Source of the DNA: Phreatobacter sp.
GTDB lineage: Bacteria; Pseudomonadota; Alphaproteobacteria; Rhizobiales; Phreatobacteraceae
Assembly (NCBI RefSeq): GCF_027532945.1
Contig: NZ_JAPZTZ010000015.1
Span: 1 to 64,000, forward strand
Length of the DNA stretch: 64,000 bases
Direction: 5' to 3'
The translations under genes and the position numbers were made by a program. Below are positions 9,578-17,465 of this stretch, piece after piece (position 1 is the first letter of the stretch; each line of letters begins with the position of its first letter). Under the pieces are notes generated by a model. That model did no database searches. It saw only the letters and a program-made list of their open reading frames with translations, and was not told the DNA's origin.

Positions 9578-9987
9578 AAAGGAACCTTAATGCTCTCACT
9601 CCGAGCAAATTTAGATCAGCTGCAACTTAGAAAATCAATAGCTTCAGACGACATCGATGTGATTTGCCTCCATTACCGTCGGCGGCTCGAAAATAAATCG
9701 AACTAACTCATTGTTATTATGGAGATAATCGCTGCATGAGGCAGATCGGGCGGCGGCAATCCTCTTGATGGGTCAAGAACCTCATGGTCTGCAGATTGGG
9801 CTTGTGCATTTGTTCTATCGCGGTCCCGGTCGCGCAGCCTTTCCTTTACGTTTCGGGGGTCTTTAGGCACTGCAAGGTCGGCAGTCCTAGATTCGTGGAG
9901 AGTCAGTGGGCCCGGACGCTGACCAGCTCGTCCAGCGAGGGACGCACATGGGAAATTATCTTGAGGTAGATGTAGCCTGCGAAACCG
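9578..9987. other. AT-rich intergenic stretch at the right end of the islet
   Basis: It contains the probable promoter region of the two membrane-protein genes (A/T-rich at about 9590-9760). A 61-codon open frame on the plus strand (9784-9969) has no family resemblance and no convincing ribosome site. No integrase, tRNA or inverted repeats are visible. Homology with the other side of the islet begins again at 9988. Confidence 0.5.
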
Positions 9988-10133
9988 TCAGGCCGCAGCC
10001 AGGTCCCTGATGCGCCTCATATCCTCGCAATAGGCCGCAAAGCCCTCCTCCCGCGCTTCAGGATCGGGGTGGCGCAAGAGCGAGGACGGGTGGACGGTGA
10101 GGAAGCCCGGCCTCTCACCGAAGCGGAAGGGCC
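9988..10133 (-). repeat. Direct repeat copy 2 (3' end of intact UdgX gene)
   Basis: Same orientation as 8310-8455, with 3 mismatches in 146 bp. This copy is the functional gene end. The two copies bracket the islet 8456-9987 and would allow its deletion by homologous recombination, leaving one intact udgX end. Confidence 0.92.
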
Positions 10134-11418
10134 CGCGGTTGCGGCCGATGGGGATGGCCGTGCCGGTGAGGGCGAGCGCCGCGGTGGCGCCGGGCGCCAC
10201 GACGAGGCCCGGCCGGACGAGGTCGAGCTCGCGCTCCAGCCACCAGCGATAATGCTTCACCTCGCCGGCGGTGGGCGAGTCATGGATGCGGCGGGTGCCG
10301 CGGCGCACGAACTTGAAGTGCTTCACCGCATTGGTGAGATAGACGGAGGCGCGGTCGATGCCGGCCTCGGCGAGCGCGCGGTCGAGCAGCTGGCCGGCAG
10401 GGCCGATAAAGGGGCGGCCCTCCAAATCCTCCTGGTCGCCGGGCTGCTCGCCGACGAAGGCGATGGCGGCGCCCACCGGTCCCTCCCCCAGCACGGCGCG
10501 GGTGGCGCCCGGCACCAGCGGCTCGGAGGCTGATATGATGCGGTTCAGCTGCTCCAGCGAGCGGGGGCCGGCGGCCTGCATGGCGGCGACCGCCCTGTCC
10601 GGATTGCGTTTCACCGGCAAGGCGGGCTCCCGCTCCATCATGTCGCCGACGCGCGCGGTGGCGGCGCGCACCAGGGCGGGGATCGCCGCCGTCTCCGGCA
10701 TGTTGCGCCAGTATTTCTTCGGCATCTCCGCCCGCATGGCCGTGGTGTTCAGCCGGGCCGGGTTGAAGGTGCTCTCGTAATAGTCGCGCCAGCCCGCCTC
10801 GAAGCCGTCGCCCTCCGGCGCCTCGTCGCGCGTCGCGGGCGGGCCGTAATGGAGCGCGCCGCCGGTCCAGCGCACCCGGCCCTCGGGGGTGAGGATGGTC
10901 CAGTCCAGCGCGCCGAAGCGGTTGCGGAAGAAGGGCGCGGCGGCGGCGAGGATGTGGTTGTCCGGCTCGAACCAGGCGATGTAGCGCTCGCCCTCCGCCG
11001 TCTCGACGCGGCGGAAGCGGACGAAGGCGTGCATCTTGTGGAGGTCGCGGCGTATGGCTTTCCCCATCATCGCGAGGCGGTGGACGAGCGGGTCGCTCAT
11101 CACCTCCAGCAGTGCCTTCTCCCCGAGGGTCAGCCGCCAGATAAGCCGGTAGAGCAGCGCCCAGCGCTCGGGATCGCGGTGGCAGGCGACCAGCCCGACG
11201 AGATCGGCGGCGGCGCGCGGCAGGCTGAGCGGCTCGCCCTCGGGGAGCACCGGCGCGCCGAAGAGGTCGGCCGCCTCACCTGAGGTGAAGACCACGGCCT
11301 CCGGCGGGAGGTTGGCCGCAATCAGGCTGCGCGCGGCGGCGCGGAAGCCGTCGAGATCGGCGCCCGCGCCGAGCTGGATCTGGACAAGGGACGGTGCTGC
11401 ACGGCCCATTGGTGTCAC
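9988..11418 (-). CDS. udgX: UdgX-type uracil-DNA glycosylase fused to N-terminal DUF4130 domain
   Basis: 476 aa. Residues 1-260 or so are the DUF4130 'probable DNA metabolism' domain (TIGR03915 type), with HKMHAFVRFR near 130. Residues 290-476 are a family-4-like uracil-DNA glycosylase: GEQPGDQED at 323-331, RRIH at 376-379 and HPSSLLRHP from 443. The Arg-rich loop ending in His (here GTRRIH) is the hallmark of UdgX, whose His forms a covalent bond with the abasic deoxyribose after uracil excision; by homology this is H379. The expected iron-sulphur cluster Cys residues are not evident. The GTG start overlaps the stop of the upstream radical-SAM gene by 4 nt. This pairing is a known conserved couple, so a shared role in uracil-DNA repair or modification is likely. 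The last 146 bp are duplicated at 8310-8455. Confidence 0.92.
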   Translation of the reverse strand: MTPMGRAAPSLVQIQLGAGADLDGFRAAARSLIAANLPPEAVVFTSGEAADLFGAPVLPEGEPLSLPRAAADLVGLVACHRDPERWALLYRLIWRLTLGEKALLEVMSDPLVHRLAMMGKAIRRDLHKMHAFVRFRRVETAEGERYIAWFEPDNHILAAAAPFFRNRFGALDWTILTPEGRVRWTGGALHYGPPATRDEAPEGDGFEAGWRDYYESTFNPARLNTTAMRAEMPKKYWRNMPETAAIPALVRAATARVGDMMEREPALPVKRNPDRAVAAMQAAGPRSLEQLNRIISASEPLVPGATRAVLGEGPVGAAIAFVGEQPGDQEDLEGRPFIGPAGQLLDRALAEAGIDRASVYLTNAVKHFKFVRRGTRRIHDSPTAGEVKHYRWWLERELDLVRPGLVVAPGATAALALTGTAIPIGRNRGPFRFGERPGFLTVHPSSLLRHPDPEAREEGFAAYCEDMRRIRDLAAA

Positions 11419-12635
11419 CCGAACAGCTCAAGCTGCGCCGGCTTCGGCGCGATGCGGGCGCGCAGGTCCTGCCGGTCAATGAGCCGCGTCGGCCGGTGGT
11501 CGGGGGTGATGAGGAAGGGCCGGGCGCGCTTCAGGCCCGGCGTCAACCGCGCGAGGTCGTCGAGCCGCAGTGTCGTATGGCGGCGGGCGGCGATGATGCG
11601 GTCCACCACGCGGGTGCCGAGGCCCGGCACGCGCAGCAGCAGCTCGCGATCGGCTGTGTTGACGTCGACGGGGAAGCGCTCGCGGTGCTTCAGCGCCCAG
11701 GCGAGTTTCGGGTCGATGTCGAGGTCGAGCATGCCGGCATCGCCCCCCGCCGCCACCTCGTCCACCGAGAAGCCGTAGAAGCGCAGCAGCCAGTCCGCCT
11801 GGTAGAGCCGGTGCTCGCGCTGCAACGGCGGAGCCTTCAGCGGCAGCACCTTGCTCGGCTCGGGGATGGGGCTGAAGGCGGAATAATAGACGCGGCGCAG
11901 CGCATAGCGGCGATACAGCCCGTCGCTCGTGCGCAGCACGCCTTCATCCGTGGTGGCATCGGCGCCGACGATCATCTGCGTGCTCTGGCCGGCGGGCGAG
12001 AAGCGGCGCTTCTCGGCCTTGGCCTCGACGATACGCTCGTGCATCTGGCCCATGGCGGCGCGGATCGTGCCACCATTCTTCTCCGGCGCCAGGGTCTCGA
12101 GGCTCTGCTGGTTCGGCAGTTCGAGATTGATGGAGAGGCGGTCGGCCCAGAGCCCGGCCTGTTCGATCAGCCAGGGGCTCGCCTCGGGGATCGTCTTCAG
12201 ATGAATGTAGCCGGCGAAGCGGTGCTCGCGCCGCAGCTTTTTCGCCACCTCGATCATCTCCTCCATCGTGTGGTCGGGCGTCTTGACGATGCCGGAGGAG
12301 AGGAACAGCCCCTCGATATAATTGCGCTTGTAGAAATTGACCGTGAGGTCGACGACCTCCTGCACGGTGAAGCGGGCGCGCCGCACATTCGAGGAGCGGC
12401 GGTTGATGCAATAGGCGCAATCGTAGAGGCAATAATTGGTCAGGAGGATCTTCAGGAGCGAGATGCAGCGGCCGTCCGGCGTATAGGCATGGCAGATGCC
12501 CGAACCGGTGGTCGAGCCGAGGCCCTTGGTGCCGGCGGCGCGTTTCGGCGCCCCCGACGAGGCGCAGGAGGCATCGTATTTCGCGGCATCGGCAAGGATC
12601 CGCAGCTTCTTCGACAGGGTCTCGTCCATCCGCAT
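11415..12635 (-). CDS. Radical-SAM DNA modification/repair protein linked to UDG
   Basis: 406 aa. The radical-SAM cluster motif CxxxCxxC is at C69, C73 and C76 (NYCLYDCAYC), followed by INRRSSN. A SAM-radical TIM-barrel core follows, then a C-terminal helix-hairpin-helix DNA-binding segment (LLLRVPGLGTRVVDRIIAAR). This matches the rSAM_link_UDG family (TIGR03916), which nearly always sits beside the DUF4130-UDG protein, as here with a GTGA overlap. The substrate is not established for the family; involvement in a DNA base or abasic-site reaction is inferred from partner and HhH motif. The start could be the ATG at 12635 or the one two codons later. Confidence 0.92.
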   Translation of the reverse strand: MRMDETLSKKLRILADAAKYDASCASSGAPKRAAGTKGLGSTTGSGICHAYTPDGRCISLLKILLTNYCLYDCAYCINRRSSNVRRARFTVQEVVDLTVNFYKRNYIEGLFLSSGIVKTPDHTMEEMIEVAKKLRREHRFAGYIHLKTIPEASPWLIEQAGLWADRLSINLELPNQQSLETLAPEKNGGTIRAAMGQMHERIVEAKAEKRRFSPAGQSTQMIVGADATTDEGVLRTSDGLYRRYALRRVYYSAFSPIPEPSKVLPLKAPPLQREHRLYQADWLLRFYGFSVDEVAAGGDAGMLDLDIDPKLAWALKHRERFPVDVNTADRELLLRVPGLGTRVVDRIIAARRHTTLRLDDLARLTPGLKRARPFLITPDHRPTRLIDRQDLRARIAPKPAQLELFG

Positions 12636-12767
12636 CCCCGGCTTCTTGTTCCTTGTATGTTCTCTTTTCTCCTCTGGATCAATGCCGCCCTGCCGAAAGG
12701 CCGCTACCGGCGGCCGCGACCGCGTGGCACTCGTTTGCCGCCCGCTGTTTCAGCCCCTGGATTTGCC

Positions 12768-13751
12768 ATGACCCGTTTCATCGACCGCCGCCACGCCCTC
12801 GGTCTCATCGCCGCCGCAGCTCCCGCGCTGGCCGGCACCGCCCGCGCCCAGGCCGATTATCCCAACCGCCCGGTGACGGTGATCGTGCCGCAGGCCGCCG
12901 GCGGGGCGAATGACATTATCGGCCGCATCCTGGCGGAGAAGCTGTCGGAGGTGCTGGGACAGCGACTCGTGGTGGAGAACCGCGCCGGCGCCGGCGGCAA
13001 TCTCGGCTCGCAGGCCGCCGCCCGCTCGACGCCGGACGGCTACACGCTTCTCGTCACCATCTCGGCGACGCAGGCGATCAACCCGGCCCTCTACACCCGC
13101 ACCGGCTTCGATCCGGTGAAGGATTTCGCGCCGGTCTCGCTGCTCGGCACGGTGCCGAACGTGCTCCTCGTCCATCCGGGCTTCGAGGCGAAGTCGGTCG
13201 CCGACCTCATCCGCATGGCGAAGGAGAAGCCGGGCTTCTACCACTATGCCTCGGCCGGCAACGGCACGCTGAACCATCTGGTCGGCGAGATGCTGAAGTC
13301 GCGCGCCGGCATCGACCTCAAGCACATCCCCTATCGCGGCATCGCCCCGGCGCTGACCGACGTGATCGCCGGCCATGTGCCGATCACCTTCGCCAACCTG
13401 CCGGCGGCGATCAGCCAGATCCAGGCGGGCACGGTGCGGGCGCTGGGCGTGTCGACGCTGAAGCGCAACAGCTTCGTGCCGGCGGTGCCGACAATTGCCG
13501 AGACGGTGCCGGGCTTCGACGCCGAGCTGTGGATCGCGCTCTATGCGGTGGCCGGCACGCCGCAGCCCATCGTCGACAAGCTGGTGGCGGCGACGCATCG
13601 CGCTCTGGCGTCGGAGGACGTGAAGGCGAAGTTCGCCCAGCAGGGGGCGGAGGTGGTGACCTCCACCCCGGCCGAGCTCACGGCCCGCCTGGAGGCGGAC
13701 CTCAAGGTCTGGGCGGAGATCGTGAAGACCTCGGGCGCGAAGATCGAGTGA
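12768..13751 (+). CDS. Tripartite tricarboxylate transporter substrate-binding protein (BUG/TctC family)
   Basis: 327 aa. A Tat-like signal (DRRHALGLIAAAAPALAGTARAQ) is followed by the family signature YPNRPVTVIVPQAAGGANDIIGRILAEKLSEVLGQ and later VENRAGAGGNLGSQ and YTLLVTIS. These periplasmic proteins bind carboxylates or related small acids and feed TctAB-type permeases. No tctA or tctB is nearby, so it is an orphan binding protein, as is usual in this expanded family. The start is fixed by the signal peptide; the open frame continues far upstream, but that part is the antisense of the radical-SAM gene. Confidence 0.93.
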   Translation: MTRFIDRRHALGLIAAAAPALAGTARAQADYPNRPVTVIVPQAAGGANDIIGRILAEKLSEVLGQRLVVENRAGAGGNLGSQAAARSTPDGYTLLVTISATQAINPALYTRTGFDPVKDFAPVSLLGTVPNVLLVHPGFEAKSVADLIRMAKEKPGFYHYASAGNGTLNHLVGEMLKSRAGIDLKHIPYRGIAPALTDVIAGHVPITFANLPAAISQIQAGTVRALGVSTLKRNSFVPAVPTIAETVPGFDAELWIALYAVAGTPQPIVDKLVAATHRALASEDVKAKFAQQGAEVVTSTPAELTARLEADLKVWAEIVKTSGAKIE

Positions 13752-13834
13752 GGCGGACGTCCCAGGGTCTGTCGCCCTGCACAAGCGAAGTGCGAGGAGG
13801 CCGTGACCGGGGCATGACAGAGGGGGCACCGACC

Positions 13835-13956
13835 CACCTCTCCCCGGCGGGGAGAGGTCGCCGAGCGTCAGCGAGGCGGGAGAGGGGGAGCCTTCGCGGA
13901 AACGACCACCCCCTCTCCCGGCCTGCGGCCGACCTCTCCCCGCCGGGGAGAGGTGG
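13835..13956. repeat. Palindromic intergenic repeat element
   Basis: Two self-complementary cores (CCTCTCCCCGGCGGGGAGAGG-like at 13835-13860 and a near-identical one at 13930-13956) flank a segment whose halves are also complementary (gagggggag / ctccccctc). This GC-rich nested palindrome is typical of the dispersed repeats of Hyphomicrobiales genomes. It lies between convergent genes, where it could fold as a bidirectional terminator in RNA. Confidence 0.7.
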
Positions 13957-14033
13957 AGGGGGAGCCCGTGCCGGCGGGCGGTGTGTCCAGTGCTGGACAG
14001 CCGGGCCGGGGCCAGTTGAGCCCCCCTGCCCCC

Positions 14034-15017
14034 TCAATTGGTGATCCGGATCCCCGCGCGCTCGATGACCGGCTTCCAGCGGTCGCGCTCGCGGGCGACC
14101 ATGGCCTTCACCTCATCCGGGCTCGAGCCGACCGCCTCGAAACCGGCGCCGCGGAGGCGCTCCAGCGCCGCCGGGTCCCGCATGGCCGCGGCCGCGGCGC
14201 GATGCAGCTCGGCGACGGTGGCGGCAGGCGTTGCCGCCGGCACCATCAGCACGAACCAGGAGGCCATGGTGAGCTCGGGCATGCCGGCCTCGCGAGCGGT
14301 GGGCACATCGGGGAGCATGGGCGAGCGCATCTCGCCGGTCTGGAGGATGGCGCGAATGCCGGCGGTGCGGATCTGCGCCGAGGCGAGCGGCACCGAGAGG
14401 AAGGCGCCGGCGGTCTGGCCGCGGGCGATGTCGCCGATGCCGTCGGCCACCGCGCGGTAGTGCACGGGCTCGGCCTTGAAGCCGGCGCTCTGGGCGAAGA
14501 GCTCGGCGGCGATATGGCCGGGGCTGGTGACGCCGAAGGTGCCGAGCAGGGTGCGGTCGGCCTTCTTCGCCGCCTCGACGAAACCGGCCATGGTGGCGGG
14601 ACCGCCCTGCGCCGGCACGGCGAAGGCGAAGGTCGTGCGGGCGACTTCGCTCACATAGGTGAAGTCCTTGGCCGGATCGTAGGGCAGCGTCGCGAAGGCG
14701 AAGGGCGCGATGGCGACCGAGCCGACCTCACCGAGCAGGACGGTGGCGCCATCCGCCGCGGCGCGGGCGACGCGGGCCGAGGCGACCTGGCCGCCGGCGC
14801 CGGAGGCGTTCTCGACGACGACGGCGGCATTGCCGGCGCGCTGCATGGCCTCGGCGAGGATGCGGGCGAGCGTGTCCGGCGCGGTGCCGGCGGCGAAGCC
14901 GGAGACCAGGGTGATGGTGCGCGACCCCTGCGCCACGGCGGGCGCCGGAGCGACAGCGGCGGCGAGGCCGATGGCGAGGCCGATGGCGGTTGGGGCCGCC
15001 CCAAACAGTGCTTTCAC
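14034..15017 (-). CDS. Tripartite tricarboxylate transporter substrate-binding protein (BUG/TctC family), divergent
   Basis: 327 aa from a GTG start preceded by a strong GGGAGGA 7 nt upstream. A signal peptide ([28 protein letters not shown]) is followed by the BUG pattern in altered form: ITLVSGFAAGTAPDTLARILAEAMQ, VVVENASGAGGQVASARVA and PVHYRAVADGIGDIARGQT. It is probably exported to bind a small organic acid. It lies just downstream of a DUF3237 gene on the same strand (62 nt gap) and is a second orphan binding protein with no permease genes close by. The open frame extends upstream but loses family resemblance there. Confidence 0.88.
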   Translation of the reverse strand: MKALFGAAPTAIGLAIGLAAAVAPAPAVAQGSRTITLVSGFAAGTAPDTLARILAEAMQRAGNAAVVVENASGAGGQVASARVARAAADGATVLLGEVGSVAIAPFAFATLPYDPAKDFTYVSEVARTTFAFAVPAQGGPATMAGFVEAAKKADRTLLGTFGVTSPGHIAAELFAQSAGFKAEPVHYRAVADGIGDIARGQTAGAFLSVPLASAQIRTAGIRAILQTGEMRSPMLPDVPTAREAGMPELTMASWFVLMVPAATPAATVAELHRAAAAAMRDPAALERLRGAGFEAVGSSPDEVKAMVARERDRWKPVIERAGIRITN

Positions 15018-15079
15018 GTGAGATCCTCCCTGCGGCTTTTCTGTCGGGGGCGGCGGCCGCTCGCCGGGATCAGCTGGGG

Positions 15080-15538
15080 TCAGTCCACCTCGTAGACGTC
15101 GAGGAGTACGCGGTCGGGCAGGCGCGTGCCGATGCAGACGAAGATGGAGCGCATCAGCCAGAGATGGTCGGGCGAGGCGGTCTCGAAGCGCGGCACGGTG
15201 CGGAAATAGATCTGCGAGGCATCGACGCTCTCGCCGCGGCGCAGGCGGGCGATGAGGTCGGGCGGGCCACGGCGGATGCCGGTGTTCTCGACATAGATGC
15301 GCGCGCCCTCCGGCGTCTCGATGACATAGCGGGCGTGGATGTCGGCGAGGCCCGCGTCGCGGATCGACTGGTAGTCGGTGCCGCCGGGCAGCACCGTGCC
15401 GGTGAGGCGCGGGCCGGTGACCTCGCCGCCGAGGATGGGGATGAGCCGGCGCTCGCCGAGCGGCGTGACGCCGACCTCGACGGCGGGCGCCACCGCGGCG
15501 GCGATGGAGAAGACGGGAACGAGGCGCGGGGCGGGCAT
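15080..15538 (-). CDS. DUF3237 domain protein
   Basis: 152 aa. It matches the DUF3237 beta-barrel family: GGEVTGPRLTGTVLPGGTDYQ, then ARYVIETPEGARIYVENTGIR, then FRTVPRFETASPDHLWLMRSIFVCIG and a C-terminal VLLDVYEVD. Its function is unknown. In many genomes these proteins are encoded beside TctC-type binding proteins or catabolic genes, as here, which suggests a metabolic role (inference). The start chosen (MPAPRLV) gives the normal family length; the frame continues upstream without conservation. Confidence 0.85.
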   Translation of the reverse strand: MPAPRLVPVFSIAAAVAPAVEVGVTPLGERRLIPILGGEVTGPRLTGTVLPGGTDYQSIRDAGLADIHARYVIETPEGARIYVENTGIRRGPPDLIARLRRGESVDASQIYFRTVPRFETASPDHLWLMRSIFVCIGTRLPDRVLLDVYEVD

Positions 15539-15731
15539 CGGCGTTTCCGGGGATGGGTCGGGCTTCTGGCGGCCCGGACTTATCGGATCGGAAAGGTCGC
15601 CTTCCCCAAAGGTTATTGTCAATAACCATCGGGCGGCGGATGGCGCGCCGCACCGCCGCACCTTTCCAAACTGTCATGTGAACGGCCGTGCCCGGCATGG
15701 TAGAAGGCGCGCTACAGGAGTGACCATCCGC

Positions 15732-17465
15732 ATGCGCCGCTGGGCCGTTCTCGTCCTCGTCATCGTCGCCCTCGGAGGCGCCGGCTGGTGGTTCACCGGC
15801 CCGGGCAGCCTTGCCGTGGCGGAGCAGCCGGCCTGGCGCACCGCCAAGGCCGACCGCGGCGACGTGATCGCGGCGGTCAATGCCACCGGCACGATCAACC
15901 CCATCTCCACGGTCGTGGTCGGCTCGCAGGTCTCCGGCCAGGTGCTGGAGATCCTCGCCGACTACAATTCGCAGGTGGAGCCGGGCCAGGTGCTGGCGCG
16001 GCTCGACCCGACCCAGGTCAAGGCCAAGCTCGACGGCGCCCGCGCCGACCTCCTGAACGTGCGCGCCGCGCGGCAGGTGCAGCTCGCCCAGATCGAGCAG
16101 GCCCGCGCCGACATCACCCGCGCCGAGGCGACCCGCATCGACACGGTGGCCAAGCTCGCCCAGGTCGAGGCGCAGCTCGCCGAGGCCGAGCGCAACTATG
16201 TCCGCCAGCGCGAGCTCGGCGCCCGCGGCGCGGTCGCGCAGGCCGTCATCGACACGGCCCGCGCCACGGCGGAGACGCAGCGCGCGGCGCGCGATTCCGC
16301 CAGGGCGCAGATCGACTCCTCCGAGGCCTCGAAACTGTCGCTTCAGGCGGCGCTGAAGGTGGCCGAGGCGCAGATCGGCTCGGTGGATGCGCAGATCAGC
16401 CAGCGCGAGGCGGTGGTGCGGCAGATCGAGGTCGACCTCTCCAACACCGAGATCCGCTCGCCGGTGAAGGGCACCGTGGTGCAGCGGCAGGTGGAGCTTG
16501 GCCAGACGGTGGCCGCCTCGCTGCAGGCGCCGACCCTGTTCCTGGTGGCGCAGGACCTGCGCTCCATGGAGATCTACGCCAATGTCGACGAGGCCGATGT
16601 CGGCCGCGTGCGCTCGGGCCAGACCGTGACCTTCTCGGTCAATGCCTATCCGGGCCGCGAATTCACCGGCGAGGTGAAGCTTGTCCGCCTCGGCTCGCAG
16701 ACGGTGCAGAATGTCGTCATCTACACGGCGATCATCTCCTTCTCGAACCCGCGCATGGAGCTCCTGCCGGGCATGACCGCGACGCTGCGCGTCATCACCG
16801 ACCGGCGCGAGAATGTGCTGCGCGTGCCGAACGCCGCCTTGCGCTGGCGGCCCGCCGGCGCCGCCCCGGCCGAGGCGCGTCCCCAGCCGCAGGCCGCGGC
16901 CAATCCCTTCGGCCCGCCGACGATGGGTGGCCCGCCCATGGGCGGCGGACGCGGCGGTGCGGGCGGCGGCGGTGGCGGTAGCGGCGGCGCTCAGGGTGGC
17001 CGGCAGATCGGCGAATTCGTCGAGACGCTGAAGACCGAGCTGACGCTGGACGCCTCCCAGCGCGAGCGGATCGATGCCGTGGTTGCCGAGACGCGGCCGC
17101 TGTTCCGCACGCTGGGCGACCCCTCCATGGACCGCAACCAGCGCGTCGAGCGCTTCCGCGAGATCCGCGCCGAGATGGCGCGCAAGATCGAGGCGGTGCT
17201 GAACGCCGACCAGCGCAAGGCCTTCGCCGAGATCCGCGCCCGCTACGAGGGCAATCGCGGCGCCGATGGCGGCTTGCCCGGCCGCGTCTTCACGGTGGGC
17301 GCCGATGGCAAGCCGCAGGCTGTGTCGGTGCGCGTCGGCGTCTCCGACGGCGCCATGACCGAGGTCATGTCCGGCGACCTCGAGGCGGGCCGCGAGCTCA
17401 TCATCGGCACCGGCCAGGGCCCCGGCGGCAGCGCCCCGACGCCGCGCGGCTTCCGGATGTTCTGA
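15732..17465 (+). CDS. MacA-like periplasmic adaptor with inserted Gly-rich and LTxxQ-like segment
   Basis: 577 aa. An N-terminal membrane anchor (about 5-22, VLVLVIVALGGAGWWFTG), a lipoyl/barrel half (ATGTINPISTVVVGSQVSGQV), a long helical hairpin (about 100-225), the second lipoyl half (EIRSPVKGTVVQRQVELGQTV) and a beta-barrel identify an HlyD/MacA adaptor for tripartite export. Unusually, about 150 residues follow a Pro/Gly-rich linker (GGRGGAGGGGGGSGG near 405). They include LTLDASQRERIDAVV near 437 and LNADQRKAF near 490, both resembling the LTxxQ motifs of Spy/CpxP chaperones, before the barrel resumes with VFTVGADGKPQAVSVRVGVSDG. The gene is 1 nt into overlap with the ATPase gene that follows (TGATG). 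Confidence 0.9.
   Translation: MRRWAVLVLVIVALGGAGWWFTGPGSLAVAEQPAWRTAKADRGDVIAAVNATGTINPISTVVVGSQVSGQVLEILADYNSQVEPGQVLARLDPTQVKAKLDGARADLLNVRAARQVQLAQIEQARADITRAEATRIDTVAKLAQVEAQLAEAERNYVRQRELGARGAVAQAVIDTARATAETQRAARDSARAQIDSSEASKLSLQAALKVAEAQIGSVDAQISQREAVVRQIEVDLSNTEIRSPVKGTVVQRQVELGQTVAASLQAPTLFLVAQDLRSMEIYANVDEADVGRVRSGQTVTFSVNAYPGREFTGEVKLVRLGSQTVQNVVIYTAIISFSNPRMELLPGMTATLRVITDRRENVLRVPNAALRWRPAGAAPAEARPQPQAAANPFGPPTMGGPPMGGGRGGAGGGGGGSGGAQGGRQIGEFVETLKTELTLDASQRERIDAVVAETRPLFRTLGDPSMDRNQRVERFREIRAEMARKIEAVLNADQRKAFAEIRARYEGNRGADGGLPGRVFTVGADGKPQAVSVRVGVSDGAMTEVMSGDLEAGRELIIGTGQGPGGSAPTPRGFRMF

Noticed and set aside
9784-9969. 61-codon plus-strand frame in the islet
   Set aside because: No family resemblance, no ribosome-binding site, and it sits in an AT-rich regulatory stretch.
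8456-9987. Prophage or integrative element with its own integrase
   Set aside because: The insert has no recombinase, excisionase or phage gene; mobility, if any, would need factors from elsewhere.
11394-12767. Upstream extension of the BUG binding-protein frame
   Set aside because: Antisense to the radical-SAM gene and lacking similarity; the signal peptide fixes the start at 12768.
13835-13956. Possible CRISPR array
   Set aside because: Only two palindromic cores with unequal surroundings, no regular spacers and no cas genes; it fits a dispersed intergenic repeat.
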